Shown: positions 1 through 12,120, counted from the first letter of the stretch. The stretch: 64,000 bases of DNA from Pseudomonas wuhanensis (GCF_030687395.1 NZ_CP117430.1:2232001-2296000); one strand, 5' to 3'. Notes: generated by a model from the sequence alone, not told the origin. Translations and numbers: made by a program.

Positions 1-115
1 CCATCTTCGAGCCGGCATTACGCGGTGTCGAGCCGAGCTCTTCAATGATGGTCACCAACACACAGGGTTCACCCCGGGTTTGCAGGTCGGCGAGGGCGTC
101 GATCCAGTTGTACAT
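1..115 (-). CDS. xdhC: XdhC, xanthine dehydrogenase accessory protein (N-terminal 38 residues only)
   Basis: The minus strand reads an open frame from an ATG at 115 out through the window edge, beginning MYNWIDALADLQ and continuing with VLVTIIEELGSTPR. This is the usual start of XdhC, which inserts the sulfurated molybdenum cofactor into xanthine dehydrogenase in the cytoplasm. The gene follows xdhA and xdhB on the same strand, so it is the third gene of the purine-catabolism operon. A REP pair sits in the gap of about 120 bases after xdhB. Only the first 38 residues are visible, so the call rests on this short match and on gene order. Confidence 0.8.
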   Translation of the reverse strand, partial: MYNWIDALADLQTRGEPCVLVTIIEELGSTPRNAGSKM

Positions 116-151
116 GTTTTCACCCCTACAACATTGTTGTCTGTTCGGGCC

Positions 152-220
152 TCATCGCGGGCAAGCCACGCTCCCACAAGGATTGCATCGTACCTGTGGG
201 AGCTGGCTTGCCTGCGATGG
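152..220. repeat. REP pair (REPIN) between xdhB and xdhC
   Basis: Two inverted copies of the Pseudomonas REP core face each other, one reading CGCGGGCAAGCC.CGCTCCCACA and the other TGTGGGAGC.GGCTTGCC.GCGATGG. It lies in the space between two genes of one operon, where it could form a hairpin in the message and lower xdhC expression; that effect is inference. Confidence 0.85.
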
Positions 221-233
221 CCGCGACCCGGTT

Positions 234-2633
234 TTACAGCGGAGCCAACTCGGTTTCGATCGCAACAGCCTTCGCCACTTTCAACTGGCGCATCTGCTCA
301 CAGCCCCACAACACCCGCTCCGGGGTCGCCGGTGCGTCGATTTTCGGTTGATGCTGGTAGTCGCCCAAACTGGCCACGGCGTCCTTGATCGCGCACCACG
401 CGGCGATACCGAGCATGAACGGCGGCTCACCCACGGCCTTGGAATGGAACACCGTGTCTTCCGGGTTCTTGCGGTTTTCCACCAGCTTCACCCGCAGGTC
501 CAATGGCATGTCCGCCACCGCCGGGATCTTGTAGCTGGCCGGGCCGTTGGTCATCAGTTTGCCTTTGTCGTTCCACACCAGTTCTTCCATGGTCAGCCAA
601 CCCATGCCCTGGATGAAACCACCCTCGACCTGACCGATGTCGATCGCCGGGTTCAGCGAGTCGCCGACGTCGTGAAGGATGTCGGTGCGCAGCATCTTGT
701 ATTCGCCGGTCAGGGTATCGACGATCACCTCGGCGCAGGCCGCACCGAAGGCGTAGTAGTAGAACGGCCGACCACGGGCCTGGCTGCGGTCGTAGTAGAT
801 TTTCGGGGTCTTGTAGAAGCCGGTGCTCGACAGCGACACCTGGGCGAAATACGCCTGCTGGATCAGCGATTCAAAGGTCAGGATGTGATCGCGAACCCGC
901 ACGTGACCGTTGTGGAATTCCACGTCTTCTTCGCTGACTTTGTATTGCCGCGCGGCGAACTCCACCAGGCGTTTCTTGATGATTTCCGCTGCGTTTTGCG
1001 CGGCTTTACCATTGAGATCGGCGCCGCTCGAAGCCGCGGTTGGCGAAGTGTTCGGTACCTTGTCAGTGTTGGTCGCGGTGATCTGCACGCGGTCCATTTC
1101 CACCTGAAACACTTCAGCCACGACTTGCGCAACCTTGGTGTTCAGCCCCTGGCCCATTTCGGTGCCGCCGTGGTTCAGATGGATGCTGCCGTCGGTGTAA
1201 ATGTGGATCAGTGCACCGGCTTGGTTAAGGAAACTGGCGGTGAAGGAAATGCCGAATTTCACCGGGGTCAGCGCCAGGCCTTTTTTCAGGATCGGGCTGT
1301 TGGCGTTGTAGCGACGAATCGCTTCGCGGCGTTCAGCGTACTGGCTGCTTTCTTCCAGTTCGGCGGTCATTTCCTCGAGCATGTTGTGCTCGACGGTCTG
1401 GTAGTAATGAGTGATGTTGCGCTCGGTCTTGCCATAGTAGTTGGCCTTGCGCACCGCCAGCGGATCGAGGCCCAGATGGCGGGCGATCGCGTCCATCACT
1501 TCTTCGATGGCGACCATGCCTTGTGGGCCGCCGAAACCACGGTAAGCGGTGTTCGACGCGGTATTGGTCTTGCAACGGTGACCGTTGATGGTTGCGTCGC
1601 CCAGGTAATACGAGTTGTCGGCATGGAACATCGCGCGGTCGACAATCGATGCCGACAAATCCGGTGAGCAACCGCAATTGCCGGCCAGTTCCAGCGCAAT
1701 GCCGTGCAGGCGGCCGGTGCTGTCGAAGCCCACGTCGTACTCGACGTAGAAGGGGTGACGCTTGCCGGTCATCAGCATGTCTTCGACCCGCGGCAGGCGC
1801 ATTTTGGTCGGCTGACCAGTCAGGTGCGCAATCACCGCGCACAGGCATGCCGGGCTTGCCGCTTGAGTTTCCTTGCCGCCGAAACCACCGCCCATGCGGC
1901 GCATGTCGACGACGATTTTGTTCATCGACACGTCCAGCACTTCCGCCACCAGTTTCTGTACTTCGGTAGGGTTCTGGGTCGAGCAGTAAACGATCATGCC
2001 GCCGTCTTCGGTCGGCATCACCGAAGAGATCTGGGTTTCCAGATAAAAGTGTTCCTGGCCGCCGATGTGCAGTGTGCCCTGGATGCGATGTTCAGCAGTG
2101 GCCAAAGCAGTGGCCGAATCGCCGCGCTGATGGGTATGACTGTCGAGCACAAAGTGACGTTTGCGCAGGGCTTCGACCACGTCCAATACAGGTTCGAGAT
2201 CTTCGTATTCGATGATCGCGGCCATGGCCGCTTTGCGCGCGGTTTCCAGGTCTTTCGCCGCCACGGCCAGTACCGGTTGACCGACGAACTGCACGTCATC
2301 GATGGCCAGCAACGGGTCGCCCGGCAACAGTGGGCCGATGTCTTTCAGGCCTGGCACATCTTCGTGGGTAATGGCGATGCGCACGCCTTCGAAGGCGTAG
2401 CAGGGCTGGGTGTCGATGCTGATGATTTTCGCGTGGGCGCGGTCCGACAGCCGTGCGTAAACGTGCAGCTGATTGGGGAATTCCAGCCGATCGTCGATGT
2501 ACTGCGCTTCACCGGACACATGCTTGTCGGCACTGTCGTGCTTGACGCTGCGGCCGACACCGGTGGTCAGGTCCTTGGCGAACAATTCAGCCAGTTCGGC
2601 TTGGGTCTTCTCTACAGCGTGATGATTAGACAT
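234..2633 (-). CDS. xdhB: Xanthine dehydrogenase, molybdopterin-binding large subunit
   Basis: This 799-residue protein is the molybdenum subunit of bacterial xanthine dehydrogenase, which oxidises hypoxanthine to xanthine and then to urate in the cytoplasm. The first 150 residues match the a/b hammerhead domain and the rest is the molybdopterin-binding domain. Visible motifs are FGGKETQA (cofactor loop), GRPFYYYAFGAACAEV, and GEPPFMLG near the C terminus, where Glu at about residue 736 is the general base of the family. The length is normal. It overlaps the end of xdhA by 8 bases, so the two subunits are probably translationally coupled. Nothing looks broken. Confidence 0.96.
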   Translation of the reverse strand: MSNHHAVEKTQAELAELFAKDLTTGVGRSVKHDSADKHVSGEAQYIDDRLEFPNQLHVYARLSDRAHAKIISIDTQPCYAFEGVRIAITHEDVPGLKDIGPLLPGDPLLAIDDVQFVGQPVLAVAAKDLETARKAAMAAIIEYEDLEPVLDVVEALRKRHFVLDSHTHQRGDSATALATAEHRIQGTLHIGGQEHFYLETQISSVMPTEDGGMIVYCSTQNPTEVQKLVAEVLDVSMNKIVVDMRRMGGGFGGKETQAASPACLCAVIAHLTGQPTKMRLPRVEDMLMTGKRHPFYVEYDVGFDSTGRLHGIALELAGNCGCSPDLSASIVDRAMFHADNSYYLGDATINGHRCKTNTASNTAYRGFGGPQGMVAIEEVMDAIARHLGLDPLAVRKANYYGKTERNITHYYQTVEHNMLEEMTAELEESSQYAERREAIRRYNANSPILKKGLALTPVKFGISFTASFLNQAGALIHIYTDGSIHLNHGGTEMGQGLNTKVAQVVAEVFQVEMDRVQITATNTDKVPNTSPTAASSGADLNGKAAQNAAEIIKKRLVEFAARQYKVSEEDVEFHNGHVRVRDHILTFESLIQQAYFAQVSLSSTGFYKTPKIYYDRSQARGRPFYYYAFGAACAEVIVDTLTGEYKMLRTDILHDVGDSLNPAIDIGQVEGGFIQGMGWLTMEELVWNDKGKLMTNGPASYKIPAVADMPLDLRVKLVENRKNPEDTVFHSKAVGEPPFMLGIAAWCAIKDAVASLGDYQHQPKIDAPATPERVLWGCEQMRQLKVAKAVAIETELAPL

Positions 2634-4119
2634 AAGCGGTCACCCGAGTCTCGATGTGCGGTGTTTGCAGTTCGATGAAGTATTTACGCAGCAGGTTTTG
2701 CGCGCTGAGCAGGCGATATTCCTTGCTGGCGCGGAAGTCCGAGAGCGGTGTGAAATCTTCGGCCAGTGCGGCGCAGGCGCGTTCGAGGGTGGCGTTGTTG
2801 AACGGCGCGCCAACCAGTGCGGTTTCGCAGTTTTTCGCGCGTTTCGGGATAGCCGCCATGCCGCCGAAGGCGATCCGGGCGTCGGCGATCACGCCATTGT
2901 CTATACGCAGGTTGAAGGCGGCACAGACCGCGGAAATGTCATCGTCCAGACGCTTCGAAACCTTGTAGGCGCGGAACAGTTGTTCAACGCTGGCCCGCGG
3001 CACGATGATCTTTTCGATGAACTCGCTTTCCTGACGCGCGGTCACCCGGTAATCGATGAAGTAATCTTCCAGCAACAGGGTGCGGCGGGTTTCGCCTTTG
3101 CACAGGACAATCTGGGCGCCGAGGGCGATCAGCAGCGGTGGTGAGTCACCGATCGGCGAGGCGTTGCCGATGTTGCCGCCGAGGGTGCCCTGATTGCGGA
3201 TCTGCAAGGAAGCGAAGCGTTGCAGCAATTCGCCGAAGTCCGGGTACTCGGCCTTCAAGGCGTCGTAGCAGTCGGAGAGGGCAGTGGCGGCGCCGATTTC
3301 CAGTCGATCGTCGAAACGTTCGATGCGTTTCATTTCGGCAACGTTGCCGACGTAGATCATCACCGGCAAGGTACGGTGGAATTGCGTGACTTCCAGCGCC
3401 AGGTCGGTGCCACCGGCCAGCAGGCGAGCCTGTGGATAAGCGTCGTAGAGGTCGGCCAGATCGGCCACGGTCAGCGGCACCAGGCAGCGTTTGTCGCCAC
3501 TGTTGAGTTCGCCGATGTCGGTAGGGGCGATGGCTTTCAGGCGAGCGATGGTGTCCGCTTCTCGCGCATCGAACTGGTCCGGTTGTTTACCGCAGCAGGA
3601 TTGTTCGGCGGCGGCCAGGATCGGCCGATAACCGGTGCAGCGGCAGAGGTTGCCGGCTAGTGCTTCGTGGGCTTTATGGGCGTCGGGCTCGTAGCTGTTC
3701 TTTTGCAGCGCGAACAGCGACATCACGAAACCCGGGGTGCAGAAGCCGCACTGCGAGCCGTGGCACTCGACCATGGCTTTTTGCACGCTGTGCAGCTCGC
3801 CTTGGTGCTTGAGGTCTTCGACGCTGATCAGTTGCTTGCCGTGCAAGGAGGAGACGAACGTCAGGCACGAGTTGAGGCTGCGATAGCGAATGTGTTCGCG
3901 GCCATCGTCGTCCGTCTGCAACTCGCCGACCACCACGGTGCAGGCGCCACAGTCGCCGCTGGCGCAGCCTTCTTTGGTGCCGGGTTTGCCGACATGTTCG
4001 CGCAGGTAATTGAGCACGGTCAGGTTCGGGTCCAGGGCGTGCTCGCTACGGAGTTCCTGGTTTAGTAAAAACTGGATCACGGAAGGCCTCGCAAACTCAT
4101 TATTGTTGTTAACCGACAT
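2626..4119 (-). CDS. xdhA: Xanthine dehydrogenase, FAD and 2Fe-2S small subunit
   Basis: This protein of up to 497 residues carries electrons from the molybdenum centre of XdhB to NAD+. The N-terminal part holds two 2Fe-2S clusters (GCASGDCGAC, then CHGSQCGFC and AGNLCRCTGY). The middle and C-terminal part is the FAD domain (LLAGGTDLAL; GGNIGNASPIGDSPP). The longest frame starts at 4119, but a GTG at 4080 begins (V/M)IQFLLNQ, which is the usual family start, and has a GAGG eight bases upstream; I think 4080 is more likely. It is first in the minus-strand xdhABC operon and is divergent from the GntR regulator gene at 4347. Confidence 0.95.
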   Translation of the reverse strand: MSVNNNNEFARPSVIQFLLNQELRSEHALDPNLTVLNYLREHVGKPGTKEGCASGDCGACTVVVGELQTDDDGREHIRYRSLNSCLTFVSSLHGKQLISVEDLKHQGELHSVQKAMVECHGSQCGFCTPGFVMSLFALQKNSYEPDAHKAHEALAGNLCRCTGYRPILAAAEQSCCGKQPDQFDAREADTIARLKAIAPTDIGELNSGDKRCLVPLTVADLADLYDAYPQARLLAGGTDLALEVTQFHRTLPVMIYVGNVAEMKRIERFDDRLEIGAATALSDCYDALKAEYPDFGELLQRFASLQIRNQGTLGGNIGNASPIGDSPPLLIALGAQIVLCKGETRRTLLLEDYFIDYRVTARQESEFIEKIIVPRASVEQLFRAYKVSKRLDDDISAVCAAFNLRIDNGVIADARIAFGGMAAIPKRAKNCETALVGAPFNNATLERACAALAEDFTPLSDFRASKEYRLLSAQNLLRKYFIELQTPHIETRVTAYV

Positions 4120-4137
4120 GAGCCGAATTTATCAGGT

Positions 4138-4176
4138 CTGACTTTTCGGTCAATGATTTTCTGACTTAAAGGTCAG
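4138..4176. promoter_or_regulatory. Candidate paired operator, two CTGAC-N6-GTCA palindromes
   Basis: Two inverted repeats of the same form lie upstream of xdhA: CTGAC-N6-GTCA at 4138-4152 and CTGAC-N6-GTCAG at 4161-4176. Their centres are 23 bases apart, about two helical turns. They lie between xdhA and the divergent GntR gene, the expected place for an autoregulating repressor site. That the GntR protein binds them is inference. Confidence 0.5.
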
Positions 4177-4346
4177 GAAATAGCATTTTGTCGATCAACG
4201 ACTCGTTCATTCATTATTGACCCTCGCGGGATAGCTTGCCTTTTGCGTGAATCGTGCCAAAAACCGCTGGGTGGGCACTCCGCCATGACCCATCAATTGC
4301 GCTACACTGCGCCGCTTGTGCAGATCGAAGAGTTTGAAGGACAACC

Positions 4347-5006
4347 ATGACGTTCAAGGCGCCGGACAGCCTCGCCGAGCAAATCGCTCACCACCTCGCC
4401 GAACGTATCATTCGCGGCGAAATGAAGCCGGGGGAGCGCATCCAGGAACAGAAGGTCACGCTGGCCCTCAATGTCAGCCGCGGTTCGGTCCGTGAGGCCT
4501 TGCTGATTCTCGAGCGCCGCCACCTGATCGCGATTTTGCCGCGACGTGGCGCCCATGTGACCGAACTCACGGCGCACAAGGTGCAGAGCCTGTGCACGTT
4601 AATGAGCGAGTTGTACATTCTGCTCGGCAACGCCGTGGCCAGCGGCTGGCAAGTCCAGGCCGACATGGCGCCGTTCGTGCAGATCCAGCAGCGCCTGACC
4701 GACAGCTACGAACGCCAGGACATCCGCACGTTCGTCGACGACAGCTTCAGTGTGATGCGCGCCGCGTATCCGTTCGCCAACAACCCGTACTTGCAGGAAA
4801 CCGTCGAGAATCTGCAGCCAGCCATGAGCCGTGCGTATTTCCTCGCGCTGGATCAGCGCAAGGCCTCGATGAGCGAGTTCCTCGAGCTGTTCGAACGCTT
4901 GCTCGCTGCCGTGCTGGCTCGTGATTTTCCTCAGATTCGCGTAGTGCTGACGGCGTATGCCCAGCGCAGTTGCGATCTGGTGATTTCTGCCCTGACGGTC
5001 GCTTAA
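4347..5006 (+). CDS. GntR-family transcriptional regulator (FCD type), likely regulator of xdh
   Basis: This 219-residue cytoplasmic DNA-binding regulator has an N-terminal winged helix (residues about 8-75, with GEMKPGERI and NVSRGSVREAL typical of GntR recognition helices). The C-terminal helical FCD-like ligand domain fills the rest. It is divergent from xdhABC, and the intergenic region carries two matching palindromes, so it probably controls purine oxidation in response to a purine intermediate; the ligand is not visible from sequence. It ends two bases before the GTG start of smc, so the two are probably on one transcript. Confidence 0.88.
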   Translation: MTFKAPDSLAEQIAHHLAERIIRGEMKPGERIQEQKVTLALNVSRGSVREALLILERRHLIAILPRRGAHVTELTAHKVQSLCTLMSELYILLGNAVASGWQVQADMAPFVQIQQRLTDSYERQDIRTFVDDSFSVMRAAYPFANNPYLQETVENLQPAMSRAYFLALDQRKASMSEFLELFERLLAAVLARDFPQIRVVLTAYAQRSCDLVISALTVA

Positions 5007-5008
5007 GC

Positions 5009-8000
5009 GTGCGGCTCAAGTGCATCAAACTGGCGGGGTTCAAATCCTTCGTCGACCCGACCACGGTGAACTTCCCCAGTAACATGGCGGCCGTGGTCGG
5101 CCCCAATGGTTGCGGCAAGTCGAACATCATCGACGCCGTGCGTTGGGTGATGGGCGAGAGCTCGGCCAAGAACTTGCGCGGCGAGTCGATGACCGACGTC
5201 ATCTTCAATGGTTCGACCAGCCGTAAACCGGTGAGTCAGGCCAGCATTGAGCTGGTGTTCGATAACACCGACGGTACCCTGCTCGGCGAATGGGCTGCCT
5301 ATGCGGAAATTTCCATTCGCCGCAAAGTGACCCGCGACAGCCAGACCACCTACTACCTCAACGGCGCCAAATGCCGCCGTCGCGATATCACCGATATCTT
5401 TCTGGGTACCGGCCTTGGCCCGCGCAGCTATTCGATTATCGAGCAGGGGATGATCTCCAAGCTGATCGAATCCAAGCCCGAAGACCTGCGCAATTTCATC
5501 GAAGAAGCCGCCGGTATTTCCAAGTACAAGGAGCGTCGGCGCGAGACTGAAAACCGTATCCGCCGCACCCACGAAAACCTTGCCCGCCTGACCGACCTGC
5601 GCGAAGAACTCGAACGTCAGCTTGAACGCTTGCACCGCCAGGCCGAGGCCGCCAAGAAGTATCAGGAATACAAAGGCGAGGAGCGTCAGCTCAAGGCCCA
5701 GCTGTCGGCCCTGCGCTGGCAGGCGTTGAACGAACAGGTCGGCCAGCGCGAGTCGATCATCGGCACTCAGGAAGTCACCTTTGAAGCCCTGGTGGCCGAG
5801 CAACGCAATGCCGACGCCGCTATCGAACGCCTGCGTGACGGTCATCACGATCTGTCCGAACGTTTCAACCTGGTGCAGGGGCGTTTCTATTCGGTCGGCG
5901 GTGATATCGCCCGGGTCGAGCAGAGCATTCAGCACGGTCAGCAGCGCTTGCGTCAGTTGCAGGACGACCTGAAAGAAGCCGAGCGCGCGCGGCTGGAAAC
6001 CGAGTCTCACCTGGGTCACGACCGCACCTTGCTGCTGACCTTGGGCGAAGAGCTGGACATGCTCACGCCGGAACAGGAAGTCACCAGCGCCGCCGCCGAA
6101 GAAGCCGCCGCGGCCCTCGAAGAATCCGAAACCACCATGCACGGTTGGCAGGAGCAGTGGGACACCTTCAACCTCACCGCCGCCGAGCCGCGCCGTCAGT
6201 CTGAAGTTCAGCAGTCGCGAATCCAGCAGCTGGAAACCAGCATGGAACGTTTGGCCGATCGCCAGAAGCGCCTTGGCGAAGAGCGTGCGTTGCTGTCGGC
6301 GGACCCGGAAGACGCGGCGATCATGGAGCTCAGCGAGCAGTTGGCCGCGAGTGAAGCGACGCTGGAAGATTTACAGGCCAGTGAAGAAGCGCAGGTCGAG
6401 CGCCTTGAGCAACTGCGTCAGGAACTGCAGCAAGCGCTGTCGGCGCAGCAGCAGGCCCAAGGTGATTTGCAGCGCCTCAACGGACGACTGGCGTCGTTGG
6501 AAGCCTTGCAGCAAGCCGCGCTCGATCCTGGCACCGGCACCGCCGAATGGCTTCGCGAGCAGCATCTGGCGGATCGTCCTCGTCTGGCCGAAGGCCTGAA
6601 GGTCGAGGCCGGTTGGGAACTGGCGGTGGAAACCGTGCTCGGCGCCGACCTGCAAGCGGTGCTGGTGGATGACTTCGGTGATTTCGATCTGGCCGGGTTT
6701 GCCCAAGGCGATTTGCGCCTGCTCAGCCCGGCCACCGATGGCGTGCGCATGCCCGGCAGTTTGCTCGACAAGGTCGAGGCGCAGATCGATTTGTCGCCAT
6801 GGTTGGGGCAGGTCAAACCGGTCGACAGCCTTGAGCAGGCCTTGGCCTTGCGCGGGCAATTAGCCGCCGGCCAAAGCCTGATCAGCCGCGACGGTTACTG
6901 GGTCGGCCGACACTTTTTGCGTGTGCGCCGGGCCAGCGAAGCGGAAAGCGGCGTGCTCGCCCGTGGCCAGGAAATCCAGCGGTTGGGCCTTGAACGCGAA
7001 GAGCGCGAAGCCACGGTCGAAACCCTGGAAACCCAACTTCAGAATCTCAGGGCGCAACAGCGTCAGCAGGAAAACGGCCGCGAACATTTGCGCCGTCTGC
7101 TGCAAGACGAAGCCCGCCAGCAGGGCGAGTTAAAAGCCCAGTTATCCGCCGGCAAAGCCAAGGTCGAGCAGTTGACTCTGCGCCGCACCCGTCTTGACGA
7201 AGAACTTACCGAGCTGAGCGAACAGCGCGCCCTGGAACACGAAAACATCGGCGAAGCGCGCCTGCAATTGCAGGAAGCCCTCGACAGCATGGCGCTGGAC
7301 ACCGAGCAGCGTGAGTTGCTGCTGGCCCAGCGCGACAGCCTGCGCGAACGCCTCGACCGGGTGCGTCAAGAAGCCCGGCAGCACAAGGATCATGCGCATC
7401 AATTGGCGGTGCGCCTCGGTTCGCTGAAGGCGCAACACGATTCCACTCGCCAGGCCCTTGAACGGCTGGAAATGCAGTCCGAGCGCCTGACCGAGAAGCG
7501 CGAACAGCTCAGCCTCAATTTGGAGGAGGGCGAGGCGCCACTCGAAGAACTGCGCCTGAAACTCGAAGAGCTGCTCGACAAGCGCATGACCGTCGACGAA
7601 GAACTCAAGACCGCGCAAATGGCCATGGAAGATGCCGACCGCGAACTGCGTGACGCCGAAAAGCGCCGCAATCAGGCCGAGCAGCAATCGCAATTGATCC
7701 GTGGCCAACTCGAACACCAGCGCATGGAATGGCAAGCCCTGACCGTGCGTCGCAAGACCCTTGAAGATCAGTTGCTGGAAGACGGCTACGACCTCCACGG
7801 CGTGATAGCGACCCTCGTCGCGCAGACCAGCGAGAAAGATGCCGAAGAAGAACTCGAGCGCATTGCCGCGCGGATTCAGCGCCTCGGCGCGATCAACCTC
7901 GCGGCCATCGACGAGTACCAGCAACAATCCGAGCGTAAACGTTATCTGGATGCGCAGAACGACGATCTGGTGGAGGCGCTGGACACGCTCGAGAACGTGA

Positions 8001-8497
8001 TTCGCAAGATCGACAAGGAAACCCGAAACCGCTTCAAAGATACCTTTGATCAGATCAATGGCGGTTTACAGGCCCTTTTCCCAAAAGTTTTCGGTGGAGG
8101 ACGCGCGTATTTGGAACTGACGGGCGAAGATCTACTCGATACAGGGGTAACGATCATGGCGCAGCCGCCAGGAAAGAAGAACAGCACCATCCATTTGCTC
8201 TCCGGTGGCGAAAAAGCCCTGACTGCATTGGCCCTGGTATTTGCGATCTTCAAGTTGAATCCGGCGCCCTTCTGCATGCTCGATGAGGTTGACGCGCCAT
8301 TGGATGACGCTAACGTTGGACGCTACGCACGGCTGGTCAAGGAGATGTCGCAGACGGTGCAGTTCATCTACATCACCCACAACAAGATCGCCATGGAAAT
8401 GGCCGATCAATTGATGGGGGTGACGATGCACGAACCGGGTTGCTCGCGTCTGGTGGCAGTAGATGTGGAGGAGGCGATGGCCATGGTGGACGCCTGA
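5009..8497 (+). CDS. smc: Chromosome partition protein Smc
   Basis: Smc is a DNA-dependent ATPase that forms a ring with ScpA and ScpB and organises and segregates the chromosome. The 1162-residue protein begins MRLKCIKLAGFKSF. Walker A is GPNGCGKS at about residues 31-38. Two long Glu/Gln/Arg-rich coiled coils flank a hinge around residues 510-660. The C-terminal head has LSGGEKALTALAL (signature) and FCMLDEVDAPLDD (Walker B). I chose the GTG at 5009 because it gives the family N terminus; an upstream ATG at 4970 would add 13 residues overlapping the regulator. No strong ribosome site precedes the GTG, which points to coupling with the upstream gene. Confidence 0.97.
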   Translation: MRLKCIKLAGFKSFVDPTTVNFPSNMAAVVGPNGCGKSNIIDAVRWVMGESSAKNLRGESMTDVIFNGSTSRKPVSQASIELVFDNTDGTLLGEWAAYAEISIRRKVTRDSQTTYYLNGAKCRRRDITDIFLGTGLGPRSYSIIEQGMISKLIESKPEDLRNFIEEAAGISKYKERRRETENRIRRTHENLARLTDLREELERQLERLHRQAEAAKKYQEYKGEERQLKAQLSALRWQALNEQVGQRESIIGTQEVTFEALVAEQRNADAAIERLRDGHHDLSERFNLVQGRFYSVGGDIARVEQSIQHGQQRLRQLQDDLKEAERARLETESHLGHDRTLLLTLGEELDMLTPEQEVTSAAAEEAAAALEESETTMHGWQEQWDTFNLTAAEPRRQSEVQQSRIQQLETSMERLADRQKRLGEERALLSADPEDAAIMELSEQLAASEATLEDLQASEEAQVERLEQLRQELQQALSAQQQAQGDLQRLNGRLASLEALQQAALDPGTGTAEWLREQHLADRPRLAEGLKVEAGWELAVETVLGADLQAVLVDDFGDFDLAGFAQGDLRLLSPATDGVRMPGSLLDKVEAQIDLSPWLGQVKPVDSLEQALALRGQLAAGQSLISRDGYWVGRHFLRVRRASEAESGVLARGQEIQRLGLEREEREATVETLETQLQNLRAQQRQQENGREHLRRLLQDEARQQGELKAQLSAGKAKVEQLTLRRTRLDEELTELSEQRALEHENIGEARLQLQEALDSMALDTEQRELLLAQRDSLRERLDRVRQEARQHKDHAHQLAVRLGSLKAQHDSTRQALERLEMQSERLTEKREQLSLNLEEGEAPLEELRLKLEELLDKRMTVDEELKTAQMAMEDADRELRDAEKRRNQAEQQSQLIRGQLEHQRMEWQALTVRRKTLEDQLLEDGYDLHGVIATLVAQTSEKDAEEELERIAARIQRLGAINLAAIDEYQQQSERKRYLDAQNDDLVEALDTLENVIRKIDKETRNRFKDTFDQINGGLQALFPKVFGGGRAYLELTGEDLLDTGVTIMAQPPGKKNSTIHLLSGGEKALTALALVFAIFKLNPAPFCMLDEVDAPLDDANVGRYARLVKEMSQTVQFIYITHNKIAMEMADQLMGVTMHEPGCSRLVAVDVEEAMAMVDA

Positions 8498-8511
8498 GTC
8501 ATTGCGTGTAG

Positions 8512-8550
8512 GGCAGGTATTTTTGAGCTGTAGGGCTTTTTACCTGCCTT
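8512..8550 (+). terminator. Possible terminator after smc
   Basis: An 8-base stem (GGCAGGTA at 8512 and TACCTGCC at 8541) encloses a 21-base loop just after the smc stop codon. The tail has few T residues, so termination is uncertain. Confidence 0.4.
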
Positions 8551-8755
8551 GACTTGCTGGCCAATCGACATAATTCGCGCAAGCCACTGTGACAGACGGT
8601 GTAAAGTTGCCTTTGGTCGTGCTAGTTTAATGTCAATTTTTCGTATACGTGGGCAAAACGCCTGTCAGAACATAGAGTTGGCGCCACGTTTTAAAGCGGT
8701 TTGCACAATGTAAACCCCTTATTTTTCAGCATTTTTTATAGAGGCACGGGATTAC

Positions 8756-9616
8756 ATGGAAATCGGTCTGCGCGAGTGGCTGATCGTCATCGGCATTATT
8801 GTCATTGCCGGTATTCTTTTCGATGGCTGGCGTCGCATGCGCGGCGGCAAGGGAAAACTGAAATTTCGTCTTGACCGAAATTTGTCCAACCTGCCGGACG
8901 AGGACACCAGCGCCGAGCTGTTAGGCCCGCCCCGTGTGCTGGACACGCATAAGGAACCGCAACTGGACGAGCACGACCTGCCGTCGGTGAGCATGCCTGC
9001 GCGCGAACCCCGCGAGTCCCGCGAATCGGGCTCCAAGCGCGGCAAGCGTGGCCATGGCGAGCCATCGCAAGGCGACTTGAACCTCAACCTGGACCTGGAC
9101 GGCGGCCCGAGCTTCAACAGCCGTGACGACGATTTCCCGGATGACACCAAGCCTGCCAGCCCGGCCGATAAAGATCAGCCGCAAGCCGAAGAAGTGCTGG
9201 TGATCAGTGTGATCTGCCGCGATCCGGCCGGCTTCAAGGGCCCAGCACTGTTGCAGAACATTCTGGAAAGCGGCCTGCGTTTCGGCGAGATGGATATTTT
9301 CCACCGTCACGAAAGCATGGCCGGTAACGGTGAAGTCCTGTTCTCCATGGCCAATGCGGTCAAGCCGGGCGTCTTCGATCTGGATGACATCGATCATTTC
9401 AGCACCCCGGCGGTGAGCTTCTTCCTCGGTCTGCCAGGTCCGCGTCATCCGAAGCAAGCCTTCGACGTGATGGTAGCTGCGGCACGCAAACTGTCCCAGG
9501 AGCTGAACGGCGAACTGAAAGACGACCAGCGCAGCGTGTTGACCGCCCAAACGATTGAGCACTACCGTCAGCGCATCGTCGAGTTTGAACGCCGCGCATT
9601 GACCCAGAAGCGTTGA
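8756..9616 (+). CDS. zipA: Cell division protein ZipA
   Basis: ZipA anchors FtsZ to the inner membrane during septum formation. The 286-residue protein starts with a short N-terminal membrane segment (residues about 6-23, [18 protein letters not shown]), followed by a basic stretch and a long charged, Pro/Ser/Asp-rich linker to about residue 150. The C-terminal globular FtsZ-binding domain (residues about 150-280) contains [20 protein letters not shown] and [16 protein letters not shown]. It lies between smc and ligA, the standard Pseudomonas order, about 260 bases after smc, so it probably has its own promoter. Confidence 0.95.
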   Translation: MEIGLREWLIVIGIIVIAGILFDGWRRMRGGKGKLKFRLDRNLSNLPDEDTSAELLGPPRVLDTHKEPQLDEHDLPSVSMPAREPRESRESGSKRGKRGHGEPSQGDLNLNLDLDGGPSFNSRDDDFPDDTKPASPADKDQPQAEEVLVISVICRDPAGFKGPALLQNILESGLRFGEMDIFHRHESMAGNGEVLFSMANAVKPGVFDLDDIDHFSTPAVSFFLGLPGPRHPKQAFDVMVAAARKLSQELNGELKDDQRSVLTAQTIEHYRQRIVEFERRALTQKR

Positions 9617-9618
9617 TC

Positions 9619-9655
9619 TGTAGGAGCCAGGTTTGCCGTACCGCTGGCTCCTACA
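9619..9655. repeat. Inverted repeat (12-base stem) between zipA and ligA
   Basis: TGTAGGAGCCAG at 9619-9630 pairs exactly with CTGGCTCCTACA at 9644-9655 around a 13-base loop. It resembles a diverged REP element and could act as a hairpin after zipA; there is no T-run. Confidence 0.7.
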
Positions 9656-9682
9656 ATGATTTGTACAGCATCAACAGATTGA

Positions 9683-12079
<2,397 letters not shown>

Positions 12080-12084
12080 AATCG

Positions 12085-12118
12085 CCAAGATCGCAGCCTT
12101 CGGCAGCGCCTACACCTG
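12085..12118. repeat. Short dispersed repeat (GATCGCAGCCTTCGGCAGC type)
   Basis: AAGATCGCAGCCTTCGGCAGCG followed by CCTACA is a short element of a type that recurs in Pseudomonas intergenic DNA. A degraded copy occurs at about 13443-13475. Confidence 0.55.
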
Positions 12119-12120
12119 TT

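Noticed and set aside
45..1667. Open frame of 540 codons antisense to xdhB
   Set aside because: It covers a well-supported gene on the other strand and passes through a REP at its start.
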